The translations under genes and the position numbers were made by a program. Positions 53,308-63,354 of a stretch of 64,000 nt of DNA are shown piece after piece. The notes under the pieces are model-generated. The model was not told the DNA's origin. It ran no database searches and saw only the letters and a program-made list of their open reading frames with translations. Location of the stretch: the NCBI RefSeq assembly GCF_024970185.1, contig NZ_CP103965.1, positions 3,778,001-3,842,000 on the forward strand, in the 5' to 3' direction. Numbering within the stretch: position 1 is the first letter of the stretch; the number at the start of each line of letters is the position of its first letter. This stretch comes from Pseudomonas sp. N3-W. GTDB lineage: Bacteria; Pseudomonadota; Gammaproteobacteria; Pseudomonadales; Pseudomonadaceae.

Positions 53308-53910
53308 GTCAACTCAATGGCAATAACAAAAGATGAAAGCATCTCGTGCCTATCAAGCGCGCCGAGCCAACCCTGAGCAGGCGAAACTATTCAAAAATAT
53401 ATTGCCGCTCATCTCGCGACTTAGCACATTCAGAACTGGATAATCAGCCAAGCGAAATATCAAAGGGCCATCAAAGGCTAGCAGTTATTCCCGGCGCCCA
53501 AAAGAGTTGTTTTACGGCCAGAAAAGCGAACTTACAGCCATCCGGAGCCAACTTTGTCAGCATCCGGACATGTACCAGAAATGAAATAACACGGTGACAA
53601 GGCACGGTTAAAGCAGGCTCTTCAGTCGGGACCAACCATTGCGGACTGGGCTAATAGGGCTTGGTTTGAACTGCGCCATTTAGTAACAACGATGGTACAA
53701 TTGCCGTACTGGCATCTGGGTGAATACATAAATGAAAGTATTGCCCTGACAGTAAAGCCGTTAATTTCTCGCAGGCGAGTACACAACTACTCAAACTCCG
53801 TTCAGCGACGGTTCAGCTCATTCAATGAAACTGCCAACGAAACATGGGGAGCGCCCCTCTACAGGTTCGTCCCCTGATTTGCCAAATCCAAAGATCGTCC
53901 AAACGCCGAA
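53308..53910. other. AT-richer upstream region of the secretion operon, no gene seen
   Basis: About 600 bp between hlyB and the FKBP gene. It is noticeably more AT-rich than the flanks and must contain the operon promoter. Short frames (for example 53692-53877) have no convincing start or homology. No REP, tRNA or integrase site was found. Confidence 0.5.
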
Positions 53911-54249
53911 TCAATCATCGCGCGTCAGAACTTCCAGCAACTCGATTTCGAAAATCAGATTCGAGTTCGGCGTAATCGCGCCCATCGTCCGTTCGCCATA
54001 GGCCAGATGCGCCGGCACCAGCAGCTTGCGCTTGCCGCCGACCTGCATGCCCATGATCCCCTGGTCCCAACCCTTGATCACTCGCCCCGTCCCGATCACA
54101 CACTGGAACGGCTTTCCCCGGCTCCAGGAAGAATCGAACTCGGTGCCGTCTTCCAGCCAGCCGCGATAGTGAGTGGTGATCAGCGCGCCTTTGACGGCCG
54201 CTTTGCCGTCTCCGGGTGCAAGGTCGATTATTTGCAGTTCATCATTCAT
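53911..54249 (-). CDS. FKBP-type peptidyl-prolyl isomerase
   Basis: 112-aa single-domain FKBP: THYRGWLEDGTEFDSSWSRG, QCVIGTGRVIKGWDQGIMGM and VPAHLAYGER are the conserved binding-pocket segments. It has no signal peptide, so it is cytoplasmic. Start MNDELQIID at 54249; an in-frame GTG at 54258 is possible. It catalyses proline isomerisation in protein folding. Confidence 0.92.
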   Translation of the reverse strand: MNDELQIIDLAPGDGKAAVKGALITTHYRGWLEDGTEFDSSWSRGKPFQCVIGTGRVIKGWDQGIMGMQVGGKRKLLVPAHLAYGERTMGAITPNSNLIFEIELLEVLTRDD

Positions 54250-54336
54250 AGCGTTCACTCAAAGGTTTACAGGCCCGCAGGCTTCACGGGCGCCGTTTTC
54301 CCAGAATTGTGAGTGATTGGCAACCGTCTCGAAGAC

Positions 54337-54645
54337 TCAGCGCTCTACCGGCGTCACATCCAGAATCGCCCCGTTGCTGATATTCACCAGCATGTACTTG
54401 TCATTGATCTGTACCCACTGCGCATCGGCCTTGGGCGTCTTCAGGCCTTTGGCTTTCCAGTTCTTCAGGGCTTTTTCGCTGCGCTGATACATGTCGGGGG
54501 CGCGGTCGCCGACCACCAGGCTGCGGGAATTGTTGACGCCGGGCTGCACGGTTTTCTGCGGTGGATCGTCCGCCAAGGCGACGGGATTGATGGCAGCGAG
54601 GCCGGCAACAAGGGCGAAGCTGGCGATAAGGCTTTTACGGATCAA
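54337..54645 (-). CDS. RcnB-family periplasmic protein
   Basis: 102 aa starting at TTG 54645, supported by GGAGG 6 bases upstream. Signal peptide LIASFALVAGLAAINPVALA, then the RcnB-type core (GDRAPDMYQRSEKALKNWKA, LKTPKADAQWVQINDKYMLV, ISNGAILDV). RcnB proteins modulate nickel/cobalt homeostasis in the periplasm. It is 16 kb away from rcnR/dmeF in this window, so any link is functional only. Confidence 0.78.
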   Translation of the reverse strand: MIRKSLIASFALVAGLAAINPVALADDPPQKTVQPGVNNSRSLVVGDRAPDMYQRSEKALKNWKAKGLKTPKADAQWVQINDKYMLVNISNGAILDVTPVER

Positions 54646-54791
54646 GGTGAACCTCCAGTGATGTCGTGTACCTGAATTCCGACTGCACTCGCAGCGAATC
54701 ATTCCTTACTGTAGCGATGATTCTGCATCGCACTGTACGGGGCGCGGTCGCCACACCCGGCGTAGGCTGCAAAAAAATAAAGGGATTAGCC

Positions 54792-55397
54792 ATGCACATC
54801 GCCATTCTGACCTTCGACGGTTTCAACGAACTGGACTCATTGATCGCCTTCGGCATGCTCAGCCGGATTTCCCTGATCGGCGACAAAGACTGGCGGGTGA
54901 GCATCGCTTCACCGACGCCTCGGGTGACGTCAATGAACGGGCTGACCATTGATGCGCATATCGATTTGCAACAGGCGTGTGAAGCGGATGCGGTGTTGTT
55001 CGGCAGCGGCATGAAGACACGGGAAGTGGCTGACAATCCATCGATCATGGCGCAGTTGACGTTCGACCCGGCGCGGCAACTGCTGGGCTCGCAGTGTTCC
55101 GGCACCTTTTTGCTGGCCAGGCTCGGGCTGCTCGGCGATGCCCCGGCCTGCACCGACACCACCAGCAAGCCCTGGGTGCAGGCTGCCGGGGCGAATATCA
55201 TCAACCAGGCGTTTTATGCCAATGGCAACATCGCCACGGCGGGCGGCTGTTTCTCGGCGCAGTATTTGTCGGCCTGGGTGCTCGCGCGGTTGAAGGGTAT
55301 GGAGACGGCGCGCGAAGTGCTGCACTACTTCGCGCCGGTGGCTGAGAAGGATGAGTATGTGGCGCGGGGGATGGCGCATATCGAGGCTTGTCTCTGA
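54792..55397 (+). CDS. DJ-1/PfpI family protein (GATase1-like)
   Basis: 201-aa protein with the nucleophile-elbow cysteine in LLGSQCSGTFLLARLG and an N-terminal MHIAILTFDGFNELDS typical of the DJ-1/PfpI transcriptional-regulator-like subgroup without a DNA-binding domain. It may act as an isonitrile hydratase-like or chaperone/glyoxalase-type enzyme; not resolved. Divergent from the RcnB-like gene. Confidence 0.82.
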   Translation: MHIAILTFDGFNELDSLIAFGMLSRISLIGDKDWRVSIASPTPRVTSMNGLTIDAHIDLQQACEADAVLFGSGMKTREVADNPSIMAQLTFDPARQLLGSQCSGTFLLARLGLLGDAPACTDTTSKPWVQAAGANIINQAFYANGNIATAGGCFSAQYLSAWVLARLKGMETAREVLHYFAPVAEKDEYVARGMAHIEACL

Positions 55398-55422
55398 GTC
55401 TTGCGGTGCCGCTGCTGGCCTC

Positions 55423-55517
55423 TTCGCGGGCAAGCCCGCTCCCACAGGGGCCTCATGTGTCCGCAAAATTGATGTGCACACCAGATCCCATGTGGGAGCG
55501 AGCCTGCTCGCGAAGGC
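55423..55517. repeat. REP pair
   Basis: CTTCGCGGGCAAGCCCGCTC at 55423 and the inverse unit GTGGGAGCGAGCCTGCTCGC from about 55491, in the gap between the DJ-1 and MFS genes. Confidence 0.8.
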
Positions 55518-55688
55518 GTCGGCCCAGGCGATAACCTTCTACAGCCAACCCATTGATCCACCCCACGCATCAATCCATGCCAACAATGCACTTATCATAT
55601 CGCTGACCCTGCTCCACTATCCGCGCCAATAAGAACCGTGCGCCGCGTACTCGTCGCGCACGTCATAAAAGCGCTGGAGTACAGGTCA

Positions 55689-56993
55689 ATGACAGCAGCA
55701 ACCCAACGGGCAACGACGTCTCGTCGTTCGGCGGCCGGTTCGATATTCCGGGTCACCTCGGGCAACTTCCTCGAACAGTTCGACTTTTTCCTTTTCGGCT
55801 TTTACGCCACACAGATCGCTGCCGTGTTCTTCCCGGCCACCAGCGAATTCGCCTCCCTGATGATGACTTTCGCGGTATTCGGCGCGGGCTTCCTCATGCG
55901 TCCGCTGGGCGCCGTGGTGCTCGGTGCGTACATCGACGACGTGGGCCGGCGCAAAGGCCTGATCGTCACGCTGTCGATCATGGCCAGCGGCACGATCCTG
56001 ATAGTGTTGGTGCCCGGTTATGAAACCATTGGCCTGTTCGCCCCCGCCATCGTGCTGATCGGTCGATTGCTGCAAGGCTTCTCGGCCGGCGCGGAAATGG
56101 GCGGTGTCTCGGTGTATCTCTCGGAGATCGCCACGCCGGGCAACAAGGGCTTCTTCACCAGTTGGCAGTCGGCCAGCCAGCAAGTGGCGATCGTCATTGC
56201 GGCCGCGTTGGGGTATGCACTGAACCAGTGGATGGCGCCGACGATGATTGCCGATTGGGGCTGGCGGATTCCGTTTTTTGTCGGCTGCATGATCGTGCCG
56301 TTCATCTTCCTGCTGCGGCGCAACCTGGAAGAAACCGAAGAGTTCGCAGCCCGCAAACACCGCCCAGGCATGCGCGAAGTGTTCCGCACTTTGCTGCACA
56401 ATTGGCAGATTGTGCTGGCCGGGATGTTGATGGTCGCCCTGACCACCACCGCGTTTTACCTGATCACCGTCTACGCCCCGACCTTCGGCAAAACCGTGTT
56501 GCACCTGAGCACCGCCGACGCCTTGTTGGTGACGTTGCTGGTGGGCGTTTCCAACTTCTGCTGGCTGCCGGTCGGCGGCGCATTGTCGGACCGTATCGGC
56601 CGGCGCCCGTTGCTGATCGCCATGTCGCTGCTGGCGCTGTCTACCACGTACCCGGCGCTGACGTATCTGGTGAATGCGCCGAGCTTCATGCACATGCTGT
56701 TGGTGCTGCTGTGGCTGTCGTTCATTTATGGCTTGTACAACGGCGCGATGGTGGCGGCGCTTACCGAAATCATGCCGGTGGAAGTGCGGGTGGCCGGGTT
56801 TGCGCTCGCCTATAGCCTGGCCACGGCCGTGTTCGGCGGGTTCACCCCGGCGATGTCGACGCTGTTGATCCAGTACACCGGCGACAAGGCGTCACCGGGC
56901 TACTGGATGAGTTTTGCCGCGCTCTGCGCCCTGTGCGCGACGCTGTTTCTCTATCGCCGTTCGACCGGTCGCCTGCAACCGGCGACGGCGTGA
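55689..56993 (+). CDS. MFS tricarboxylate/citrate-proton symporter
   Basis: 434-aa MFS transporter of the metabolite:H+ symporter group: [20 protein letters not shown] in helix 1, DDVGRRKGL in loop 2-3, [15 protein letters not shown] in helix 4. This resembles CitA/TcuC citrate or tricarballylate importers. ATG 55689 follows a non-coding-looking extension. The gene next to it encodes a periplasmic ModA-like binding protein, and a LysR regulator is convergent, suggesting an organic-acid uptake locus. Confidence 0.87.
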   Translation: MTAATQRATTSRRSAAGSIFRVTSGNFLEQFDFFLFGFYATQIAAVFFPATSEFASLMMTFAVFGAGFLMRPLGAVVLGAYIDDVGRRKGLIVTLSIMASGTILIVLVPGYETIGLFAPAIVLIGRLLQGFSAGAEMGGVSVYLSEIATPGNKGFFTSWQSASQQVAIVIAAALGYALNQWMAPTMIADWGWRIPFFVGCMIVPFIFLLRRNLEETEEFAARKHRPGMREVFRTLLHNWQIVLAGMLMVALTTTAFYLITVYAPTFGKTVLHLSTADALLVTLLVGVSNFCWLPVGGALSDRIGRRPLLIAMSLLALSTTYPALTYLVNAPSFMHMLLVLLWLSFIYGLYNGAMVAALTEIMPVEVRVAGFALAYSLATAVFGGFTPAMSTLLIQYTGDKASPGYWMSFAALCALCATLFLYRRSTGRLQPATA

Positions 56994-57007
56994 GCCGGGG
57001 GATTCCG

Positions 57008-57778
57008 ATGAAAAAACTATTCAACCTTGCCGCCCTCCTCCTGGTGGCCGGCCTGAGCACTGTCGCTCAGGCTGAAGAAATCCGTGTGATGACCTCCGGT
57101 GGTTTCACCGCTGCCTATAAAGTCCTCGGCCCGAAATTCGCTGCCGCCACCGGTAATACCCTGGACACCATTCTCGGCCCGTCCATGGGCAAGGCCCCGG
57201 AAGCGATCCCCAATCGCCTGGCGCGTGGTGAAAAAGCCGACGTGGTGATCATGGTCGGCTATGCCCTCGATGAGCTGATCAAGCAAGGCAAGGTCGACCC
57301 GGCTTCACGGGTGGAACTGGCGGATTCGCGGATCGGCCTGGTGGTGCGCAACGGTGCGCCGACGCCGGACATCAGCTCTGAACAGGCGCTGAAAAAGACC
57401 CTGCTCGACGCCAAATCGGTGGCCTATTCCGACAGCGCCAGCGGTGTGTACATCGAGGAGCAACTGTTCAAACGCCTGGGCATCGAAGATCAGCTCAAGC
57501 CCAAGTCGACAATGATCCCGAAAATCCCGGTGGGCTCGGTGGTTGCCACCGGCGACTATCAACTGGGCTTTCAACAGGTCAGCGAACTGCTGCCGGTGCC
57601 GGGGGTGAAGTTCGTCGACAAGATCCCGGAGTCGCTGCAATCGGTCACCCGTTTTGCCGCCGGCATTCCGTTGGGCGCGCAACACCCGGCCGAAGCCAGG
57701 GCCTTGCTGGATTACCTGGCCTCCCCGGCCGCCCGGCCCGAGGTCGAAGCCACCGGCCTGGATCCGGTCAGTCGCTGA
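57008..57778 (+). CDS. ModA-like periplasmic substrate-binding protein
   Basis: 256 aa with signal peptide (LAALLLVAGLSTVAQA) and a type II periplasmic-binding fold of the ModA-like subgroup: VMTSGGFTAAYKVLGPKFAA, SAYSDSASG-type segment (AYSDSASGVYIEEQL) and SVVATGDYQLGFQQ. No ABC permease is nearby. The preceding gene is a tricarboxylate MFS; homologues in this context may bind aconitate-type acids, but the ligand is not known. Starts 14 bases after the MFS stop, so the two are one operon. Confidence 0.8.
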   Translation: MKKLFNLAALLLVAGLSTVAQAEEIRVMTSGGFTAAYKVLGPKFAAATGNTLDTILGPSMGKAPEAIPNRLARGEKADVVIMVGYALDELIKQGKVDPASRVELADSRIGLVVRNGAPTPDISSEQALKKTLLDAKSVAYSDSASGVYIEEQLFKRLGIEDQLKPKSTMIPKIPVGSVVATGDYQLGFQQVSELLPVPGVKFVDKIPESLQSVTRFAAGIPLGAQHPAEARALLDYLASPAARPEVEATGLDPVSR

Positions 57779-58682
57779 CGGTCGGTGGCTGGACTCTCAT
57801 CGCCACCACCAACCGCTCCAGTTCCAGTGCCGCCGGGGTCAATGTGCGACCCCGGCGCTTGATCAGCCCGACGCTGCGCATCACCTGCGGATCGGTCAGC
57901 GGCACCCGGGTCAGAATCGGGTGATCCTCTGCCGGCATCGCCATCAACGGCACTGCTGCCACGCCAAGCCCCGCTTCCACCAGTCCGATCATCGTCGTCA
58001 CGTGCCGCGTTTCGCAGATGCTCTGGCGCTTGGGCACGACGCCGGCCAGTGCCTGATCCAGCAGGAAGCGGTTGCCGGAGGTCTTGTCCAGCGAGATGTA
58101 ATCCTGCTGATAAAACTCGTCCCAACTGACACTGCTGCGCCCGGCCAACGGGTGATCCCGGCGACAGGCAACCACATAACTTTCCTGCACCAGCGGCTCG
58201 AACTCGACTTCGGCCTCCTGGGTGCCCATGAAACTCAAACCGAAATCCGCCTCGCCATTGACCACCGCGCTGAGCACGTCGTGGGCGCTGGAGTCGAGCA
58301 CCTTGACCTTGATCCGGGGAAACTGGCGGTGGTAGTGGGCGACCACCCGAGGCATGAAGTAGTAGGCCGCTGACGGCACACAGGCGACCGTGACGTGACC
58401 GAGCCGGGTCGAGGCAACTTCGCTGATGCCCAGCAACGCCACGTCCAGATCGTCCAGCAAGCGCTCGACACTGGGCATGAAACCGCGTCCGGCCTGGGTC
58501 AGGCTGACGCGGCGGGTGGTGCGTTCGAACAGCTTTACACCGAGGGCGTCTTCGAGTTTTTCGATACGTCGGCTCAGGGCCGGCTGGGAGATACGCACCG
58601 TGTCGGCGGCCTTGCGAAAACTGCCCTGCTCCACCACGGCGCGGAAGGCTTGCAGGTCGTTGAGGTCGAAGTTGATGGCCAT
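57768..58682 (-). CDS. LysR-family transcriptional regulator
   Basis: 304-aa LysR protein: N-terminal winged HTH (FRKAADTVRISQPALSRRIE) and a periplasmic-binding-like effector domain. Its 3' end overlaps the ModA-like gene by 11 bases convergently. Probably regulates the MFS/ModA-like operon. Start MAINFDLNDL at ATG 58682. Confidence 0.88.
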   Translation of the reverse strand: MAINFDLNDLQAFRAVVEQGSFRKAADTVRISQPALSRRIEKLEDALGVKLFERTTRRVSLTQAGRGFMPSVERLLDDLDVALLGISEVASTRLGHVTVACVPSAAYYFMPRVVAHYHRQFPRIKVKVLDSSAHDVLSAVVNGEADFGLSFMGTQEAEVEFEPLVQESYVVACRRDHPLAGRSSVSWDEFYQQDYISLDKTSGNRFLLDQALAGVVPKRQSICETRHVTTMIGLVEAGLGVAAVPLMAMPAEDHPILTRVPLTDPQVMRSVGLIKRRGRTLTPAALELERLVVAMRVQPPTVSD

Positions 58683-58767
58683 GATGCGCACTCGCAGGAA
58701 CGGGCAGATTGATCAGCTTATCCTATGGGTGAGGCTAATTGATGCAAAATGTAACAGCAGCATTGCC

Positions 58768-58952
58768 TGATACACCGTCATCGCGAGCAAGCTCGCTCCC
58801 ACACTGGATCTTCACCGCACCGCCATTTTGTGATCAGGCCGAGAACCCTGTGGGAGCGAGCTTGCTCCCACACAGGACCTCCATTGCACATCCCTTTTGT
58901 GGTCAGTCCGAGACCCCTGTGGGAGCGAGCTTGCTCGCGATGACGGTGTGTC
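58768..58952. repeat. Cluster of three REP elements with matching outer flanks
   Basis: REP units at about 58776-58803, 58849-58873 and 58917-58947. The outermost sequences ACACCGTCATCGCGAGCAAG and CTTGCTCGCGATGACGGTGT are exact inverses, so the whole block is a large palindromic BIME. It fills most of the 360-bp gap before the Kef gene. Confidence 0.8.
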
Positions 58953-59042
58953 AGGCGACTTCATTGCACCTGCATGGCTGACGCACAAAGCATCAACCCT
59001 TATCCTAGACGCCCCCGCCGTACCGAGTTCTGGAGTTTTGCC

Positions 59043-60854
59043 ATGCCCCATGAAGGCAACCTGTTGCAAGCCGCTGTCGTGTTTCTGCTCGCGGCGGTGC
59101 TCACCGTGCCGTTGGCCAAACGCCTGCAATTGGGCGCGGTGCTGGGTTATCTGTTTGCCGGGGTGATCATCGGCCCCTCGGTGCTGGGGCTGATCGGCAA
59201 TCCGCAAAGCGTCAGCCATATCTCCGAACTGGGGGTGGTGTTGCTGCTGTTCATCATTGGCCTGGAACTGTCGCCGCGACGCTTGTGGGTGATGCGCAAA
59301 GCCGTGTTTGGCGTCGGCCTGGCGCAGGTGCTGCTGACCGGTTCGGTGATTGGCGTGCTGGCGTGGACGGTGTTCGGCCAGGCGCTGAACAGCGCCATTG
59401 TGCTGGGCCTCGGGCTGGCGCTGTCATCCACCGCGTTCGGCCTGCAAAGCCTGGCCGAGCGCAAGGAGCTGACCAGCCCCCACGGGCGGCTGGCGTTCGC
59501 GATTCTGCTGTTCCAGGACATTGCCGCCATTCCGCTGATCGCCATGGTGCCGCTGCTGGCCGGCGGCGATCACACCGCCAGCGCCGCCGACGATTTGAAC
59601 CATGGCCTGCGGGTGCTGGGCAGCATCGCCGTGGTGGTGATTGGCGGGCGGTATCTGTTGCGGCCGGTGTTTCGCATTGTGGCCAGAACGGGGCTGCCCG
59701 AAGTGTCCACCGCCACCGCGCTGCTGGTGGTGATTGGCACCGCATGGCTGATGGACCTGGTGGGCGTGTCGATGGCCCTCGGCGCGTTCCTCGCCGGCTT
59801 GCTGCTGGCCGACTCCGAATACCGTCACGAACTCGAAGCGCAAATCGAACCGTTCAAAGGCTTGCTGCTGGGGCTGTTTTTCATCAGCGTCGGCATGGGC
59901 GCCAACCTGAGTCTGTTGCTCAGCGCACCAATCACTGTGCTGGGGCTGACCCTGCTGCTGATCGCCATCAAGCTGCCGTTGCTGTTCGTCGTCGGGCGTC
60001 TGGCCGGCGGCCTGAACAGGGTCAGTGCAATACGGCTGGGCATCGTGCTGGCAGCGGGCGGTGAGTTTGCGTTTGTGGTGTTCAAGATCGGTCGCGACCA
60101 GGGGCTGTTCGAGCCGCGTCTGTACGACTTGCTGGTGCTGACCATCACCCTGTCCATGGCGGTAACGCCGCTGTTGTTGCTGTTGTGCGCGCGGCTGGTC
60201 AGCCCGAAAGTCAAACCGGTGGAAGTGCCGGAGAAATTCCGCGAAATCGACACCGACGCGCCCCGTGTGGTGATTGCCGGCATGGGCCGAATGGGGCAGA
60301 TCGTGGCGCGGATTCTGCGTGCGCAGAACATCAAGTTCGTCGCCCTCGATACGTCGGTGGAAACCATCGAGTTGTCCCGCAGTTTTGGCGGCGTGCCGGT
60401 GTTCTACGGCGACCCGATGCGCCCGGAAATCCTCGCCGCCGCCAAGGTCGAGCAGGCCGAATACTTCGTGATCGCCACCGATGACCCGGACACCAATATC
60501 AAGACCGCCGAGCTGGTACACAAGCTGTACCCGCACATGAAAATCATCGCCCGGGCGCGTAACCGCCAGCACGTCCATCGCCTGGTGGACCTGGGGGCCG
60601 AGGCGGTGCGCGAGACGTATTATTCAAGCCTGGAAATGAGCCGACGCACCCTGGTCGGGCTGGGGCTGAGCCAGGCTCAGGCCGATGCGCGGATCAAGCG
60701 CTTCAAGCATCACGACGAACAGGTGCTGGAGGCTCAGCACGCTATTTATGATGACGCGGCCAAAGTGCTGCAAACGGCTCAGGAAGCCAGGGCTGAACTG
60801 GCTCGGTTGTTTGAGGCGGATCAGTTGGAGGAAGAGGAATCGGGCAGGGTTTGA
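59043..60854 (+). CDS. Kef-type CPA2 monovalent cation:proton antiporter with RCK domain
   Basis: 603 aa. About twelve membrane helices (KRLQLGAVLGYLFAGVIIGP, LSSTAFGLQSL, ALGAFLAGLLLADSEYRHEL) are followed by an RCK/TrkA-N domain with GMGRMGQIVARIL near residue 418 and YGDPMRPEILAAA. It is a KefB/KefC-like potassium efflux system. The C-terminus ends EEEESGRV, and its last codons and stop lie inside the first unit of the tandem repeat array. ATG 59043 was chosen. Confidence 0.9.
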   Translation: MPHEGNLLQAAVVFLLAAVLTVPLAKRLQLGAVLGYLFAGVIIGPSVLGLIGNPQSVSHISELGVVLLLFIIGLELSPRRLWVMRKAVFGVGLAQVLLTGSVIGVLAWTVFGQALNSAIVLGLGLALSSTAFGLQSLAERKELTSPHGRLAFAILLFQDIAAIPLIAMVPLLAGGDHTASAADDLNHGLRVLGSIAVVVIGGRYLLRPVFRIVARTGLPEVSTATALLVVIGTAWLMDLVGVSMALGAFLAGLLLADSEYRHELEAQIEPFKGLLLGLFFISVGMGANLSLLLSAPITVLGLTLLLIAIKLPLLFVVGRLAGGLNRVSAIRLGIVLAAGGEFAFVVFKIGRDQGLFEPRLYDLLVLTITLSMAVTPLLLLLCARLVSPKVKPVEVPEKFREIDTDAPRVVIAGMGRMGQIVARILRAQNIKFVALDTSVETIELSRSFGGVPVFYGDPMRPEILAAAKVEQAEYFVIATDDPDTNIKTAELVHKLYPHMKIIARARNRQHVHRLVDLGAEAVRETYYSSLEMSRRTLVGLGLSQAQADARIKRFKHHDEQVLEAQHAIYDDAAKVLQTAQEARAELARLFEADQLEEEESGRV

Positions 60855-61620
60855 GCCTTGGGTGACCATGAGGCCGCCTTCGCGGGCAAGCCTGCTCCCA
60901 CAGGGGGGCTGGTGAATGCCATGGATCTCTTGGGAAAGGAATCAGGCAGGGTTTGAGCCTTGGGTGACTGTGAGGCCGCCTTCGCGGGCAAGCCCGCTCC
61001 CACAGGGGGGCTGGTGAATGCCATGGATCTCTTGGGAAAGGAATCGGGCAGGGTTTGAGCCTTGGGTGACCATGAGGCCGCCTTCGCGGGCAAGCCCGCT
61101 CCCACAGGGGGGCTGGTGAATGCCATGGATCTCTTGGGAAAGGAATCAGGCAGGGTTTGAGCCTTGGGTGACCATGAGGCCGCCTTCGCGGGCAAGCCTG
61201 CTCCCACAGGGGGGCTGGTGAATGCCATGGATCTCTTGGGAAAGGAATCAGGCAGGGTTTGAGCCTTGGGTGACTGTGAGGCCGCCTTCGCGGGCAAGCC
61301 CGCTCCCACAGGGGGGCTGGTGAATGCCATGGATCTCTTGGGAAAGGAATCGGGCAGGGTTTGAGCCTTGGGTGACCATGAGGCCGCCTTCGCGGGCAAG
61401 CCCGCTCCCACAGGGGGGCTGGTGAATGCCATGGATCTCTTGGGAAAGGAATCAGGCAGGGTTTGAGCCTTGGGTGACCATGAGGCCGCCTTCGCGGGCA
61501 AGCCCGCTCCCACAGGGGGGCTGGTGAATGCCATGGATCTCTTGGGAAAGGAATCAGGCAGGGTTTGAGCCTTGGGTGACCATGAGGCCGCCTTCGCGGG
61601 CAAGCCCGCTCCCACAGGGG
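60835..61620. repeat. 102-bp tandem repeat array, 7 full units plus a partial, each with one REP
   Basis: Units start at 60835 and every 102 bases (marker CAGGGTTTGAG at 60845, 60947, 61049, 61151, 61253, 61355, 61457, 61559). Each has GGGCAAGCCCGCTCCCACAG and CTTGGGAAAGGAATC. Units differ at a few sites (CCATG/CTGTG, CCCG/CCTG, CGGG/CAGG). At 61645-61669 an inverted half unit GGCGGCCTCATGGTCACC closes the array. Because 102 is a multiple of 3, long false frames appear on the minus strand. The rest of the gap to 61732 has only the GFA gene leader. Confidence 0.95.
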
Positions 61621-61732
61621 ATTCGAGTACGCCATAGATCCCCTGCTCGCGAAGGCGGCCTCATGGTCACCTCAAATCCCCGGTCGGGTCTAGGCTGTCT
61701 GCATCACCCCTGACTCCCATGGAGGTTCTGTC

Positions 61733-62221
61733 ATGCAACTCGAAGGCTCCTGTCATTGCGGCGCGGTGTCGTTCAGCCTCAGCAGCGCTCACCCCTACCC
61801 TTATCAGCGCTGCTATTGCTCGATCTGTCGCAAGACCCAGGGCGGTGGCGGCTATGCGATCAACCTGGGAGGCGATGCCGCCAGTCTCAAGGTTCACGGG
61901 CGCAAACACATCGCGATTTACCATGCGCGGCTCAAGGACGATGGTGATAAACGCGCTCACAGCAGCAGCGCCGAACGGCATTTCTGTTCGCAGTGTGGCA
62001 CCGGATTATGGCTGTTCAGCCCCGAATGGCCGGAACTGATTCACCCGTTCGCCTCGGCCATCGACACCCCGCTGCCGGTGCCGCCGGAACACACTCATTT
62101 GATGCTGGGTTCAAAAACGCCGTGGGTCGAAGTGCAGGTACAGCCCAAGGACAAACAGTTCGACGTCTACCCCGAAGAGTCCATTGCCCAATGGCATGAG
62201 CGCCTGGGGCTGACCCGCTGA
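61733..62221 (+). CDS. GFA family zinc-binding protein
   Basis: 162 aa with the GFA (glutathione-dependent formaldehyde-activating-like) cysteine sets: CHCG at the N-terminus, CYCSICR, and CSQCG in the middle. Such proteins bind zinc; the enzymatic role of most members is unproven. GGAGG lies 7 bases before the ATG. Confidence 0.88.
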   Translation: MQLEGSCHCGAVSFSLSSAHPYPYQRCYCSICRKTQGGGGYAINLGGDAASLKVHGRKHIAIYHARLKDDGDKRAHSSSAERHFCSQCGTGLWLFSPEWPELIHPFASAIDTPLPVPPEHTHLMLGSKTPWVEVQVQPKDKQFDVYPEESIAQWHERLGLTR

Positions 62222-62321
62222 GCAGCGTTCACAGTCTTTGACAGTTTCCCGACAAAGCTGCCAAAGATTGTGCGCGGGCAGCCGCCTAGCATGGCGCATC
62301 CAACCTGCCTCGGGTGTCCCC

Positions 62322-63110
62322 ATGCTTCGTTCGTGCTGTGTGTCATTGACTTCGCTTTGCCTGCTGTTTCCGGCCAACACGTTACGCGCCGAGGACTGGC
62401 GCTACGTCCTGCGTGCCGGCGTGGGGACTGCGCCCCGTTACAGTGGCAGCACCGAGCGCGCGGTCGTGCCGCTGGTGGGTGGCGAGATCGTCAGCCCTTA
62501 CGGCGTATTCCTCGACACTGAAAAGGGCCTGGGCTGGGCGTTCGATGAAGACGATTTCGGCCTCAGCGTGTACGTCGGCGCCAGCGATGTGCGCAAGGAC
62601 CGCAAGACTGGTTTCAAGGGTTCGGACGAACTCAACGGCATGGGCTCGATCAAGCCGCGGCCGGTGCTGGGGCTCGATGGCACGTATCAGATGGGACCGA
62701 TCATCCTCGGTGCGAGCCTGCAGCATGCGATGGAAAAAGATAATGACGATCACGACACCGGTTTGTCCTGGAACCGCTTGAAACTGAGCATCAGCACACC
62801 GTTCTACGAAGGCCTCTACGGCACGGTGACGGGCAGCCTCAACAGTCAGTTTGGCGACCGCAACTATATGCGTACCTGGTATGGCGTCAGTGATGCACAG
62901 GCGTCGCGCAGCCAGTTCCGGGCTTATGACGCCCATGGTGGGCTGGTGAGTCGCGGCGCGGAGCTGACCTGGGCGGTGCCGATCAATGCACGGTGGAGTG
63001 TGTCGACGGTGATGGCGGTGCAGTATCTGGGTAAAGAGGCGGCGGATAGCCCGATTGTTGATCGGCGGTTGCAGGGGTCGTTGGCTGGGGAGGTGGTGTA
63101 CAGTTTTTAG
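62322..63110 (+). CDS. MipA/OmpV family outer-membrane protein
   Basis: 262 aa with a signal peptide (SLTSLCLLFPANTLRA) and MipA/OmpV motifs: GVGTAPRYSGS, LVGGEIVSPYGVFLDTEKGL, the GYG-like variable mid part and a C-terminal barrel strand ending VVYSF. MipA in E. coli scaffolds murein hydrolase and synthase; in Pseudomonas homologues are often controlled by a two-component system. A histidine kinase gene lies convergently next to it. Confidence 0.85.
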   Translation: MLRSCCVSLTSLCLLFPANTLRAEDWRYVLRAGVGTAPRYSGSTERAVVPLVGGEIVSPYGVFLDTEKGLGWAFDEDDFGLSVYVGASDVRKDRKTGFKGSDELNGMGSIKPRPVLGLDGTYQMGPIILGASLQHAMEKDNDDHDTGLSWNRLKLSISTPFYEGLYGTVTGSLNSQFGDRNYMRTWYGVSDAQASRSQFRAYDAHGGLVSRGAELTWAVPINARWSVSTVMAVQYLGKEAADSPIVDRRLQGSLAGEVVYSF

Positions 63111-63132
63111 TGCTGCGTTGTGGCTGATGGCC

Positions 63133-63335
63133 CCATCGCGGGCAAGCCCACTCCCACATTGGATCTGTGCCAGGCAAAAACTCAATGTGCACTACACATC
63201 CACTGAGGAAGATTTGTGGTGCAACTGAATGCCCCATCGCGGGCAAGCCCGCTTCCACATTTGATCGGTGTCGTACACAAATCCACTGTGTACTACAAGT
63301 CCAATGTGGGAGCGGGCTTGCCCGCGAAGAGGCCA
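63133..63335. repeat. Three REP elements between mipA-like and the histidine kinase
   Basis: Units at about 63133-63160, 63233-63262 and the inverted 63302-63335, with the ATCGCGGGCAAGCC core. They separate two convergent genes. Confidence 0.8.
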
Positions 63336-63354
63336 GTCAGAGCACCACAAAAGC

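Noticed and set aside
60835..61620. CRISPR array
   Set aside because: Units are contiguous 102-bp copies with no unique spacers and no cas genes nearby.
60742..61635. Long minus-strand open frames (297 and 264 codons) with a 34-residue repeated peptide
   Set aside because: They arise because the 102-bp tandem unit is a multiple of three and lacks stops. The peptide (PLWERACPRRRPHGHPRLKP...) is the translation of REP sequence, with no start site or homology.
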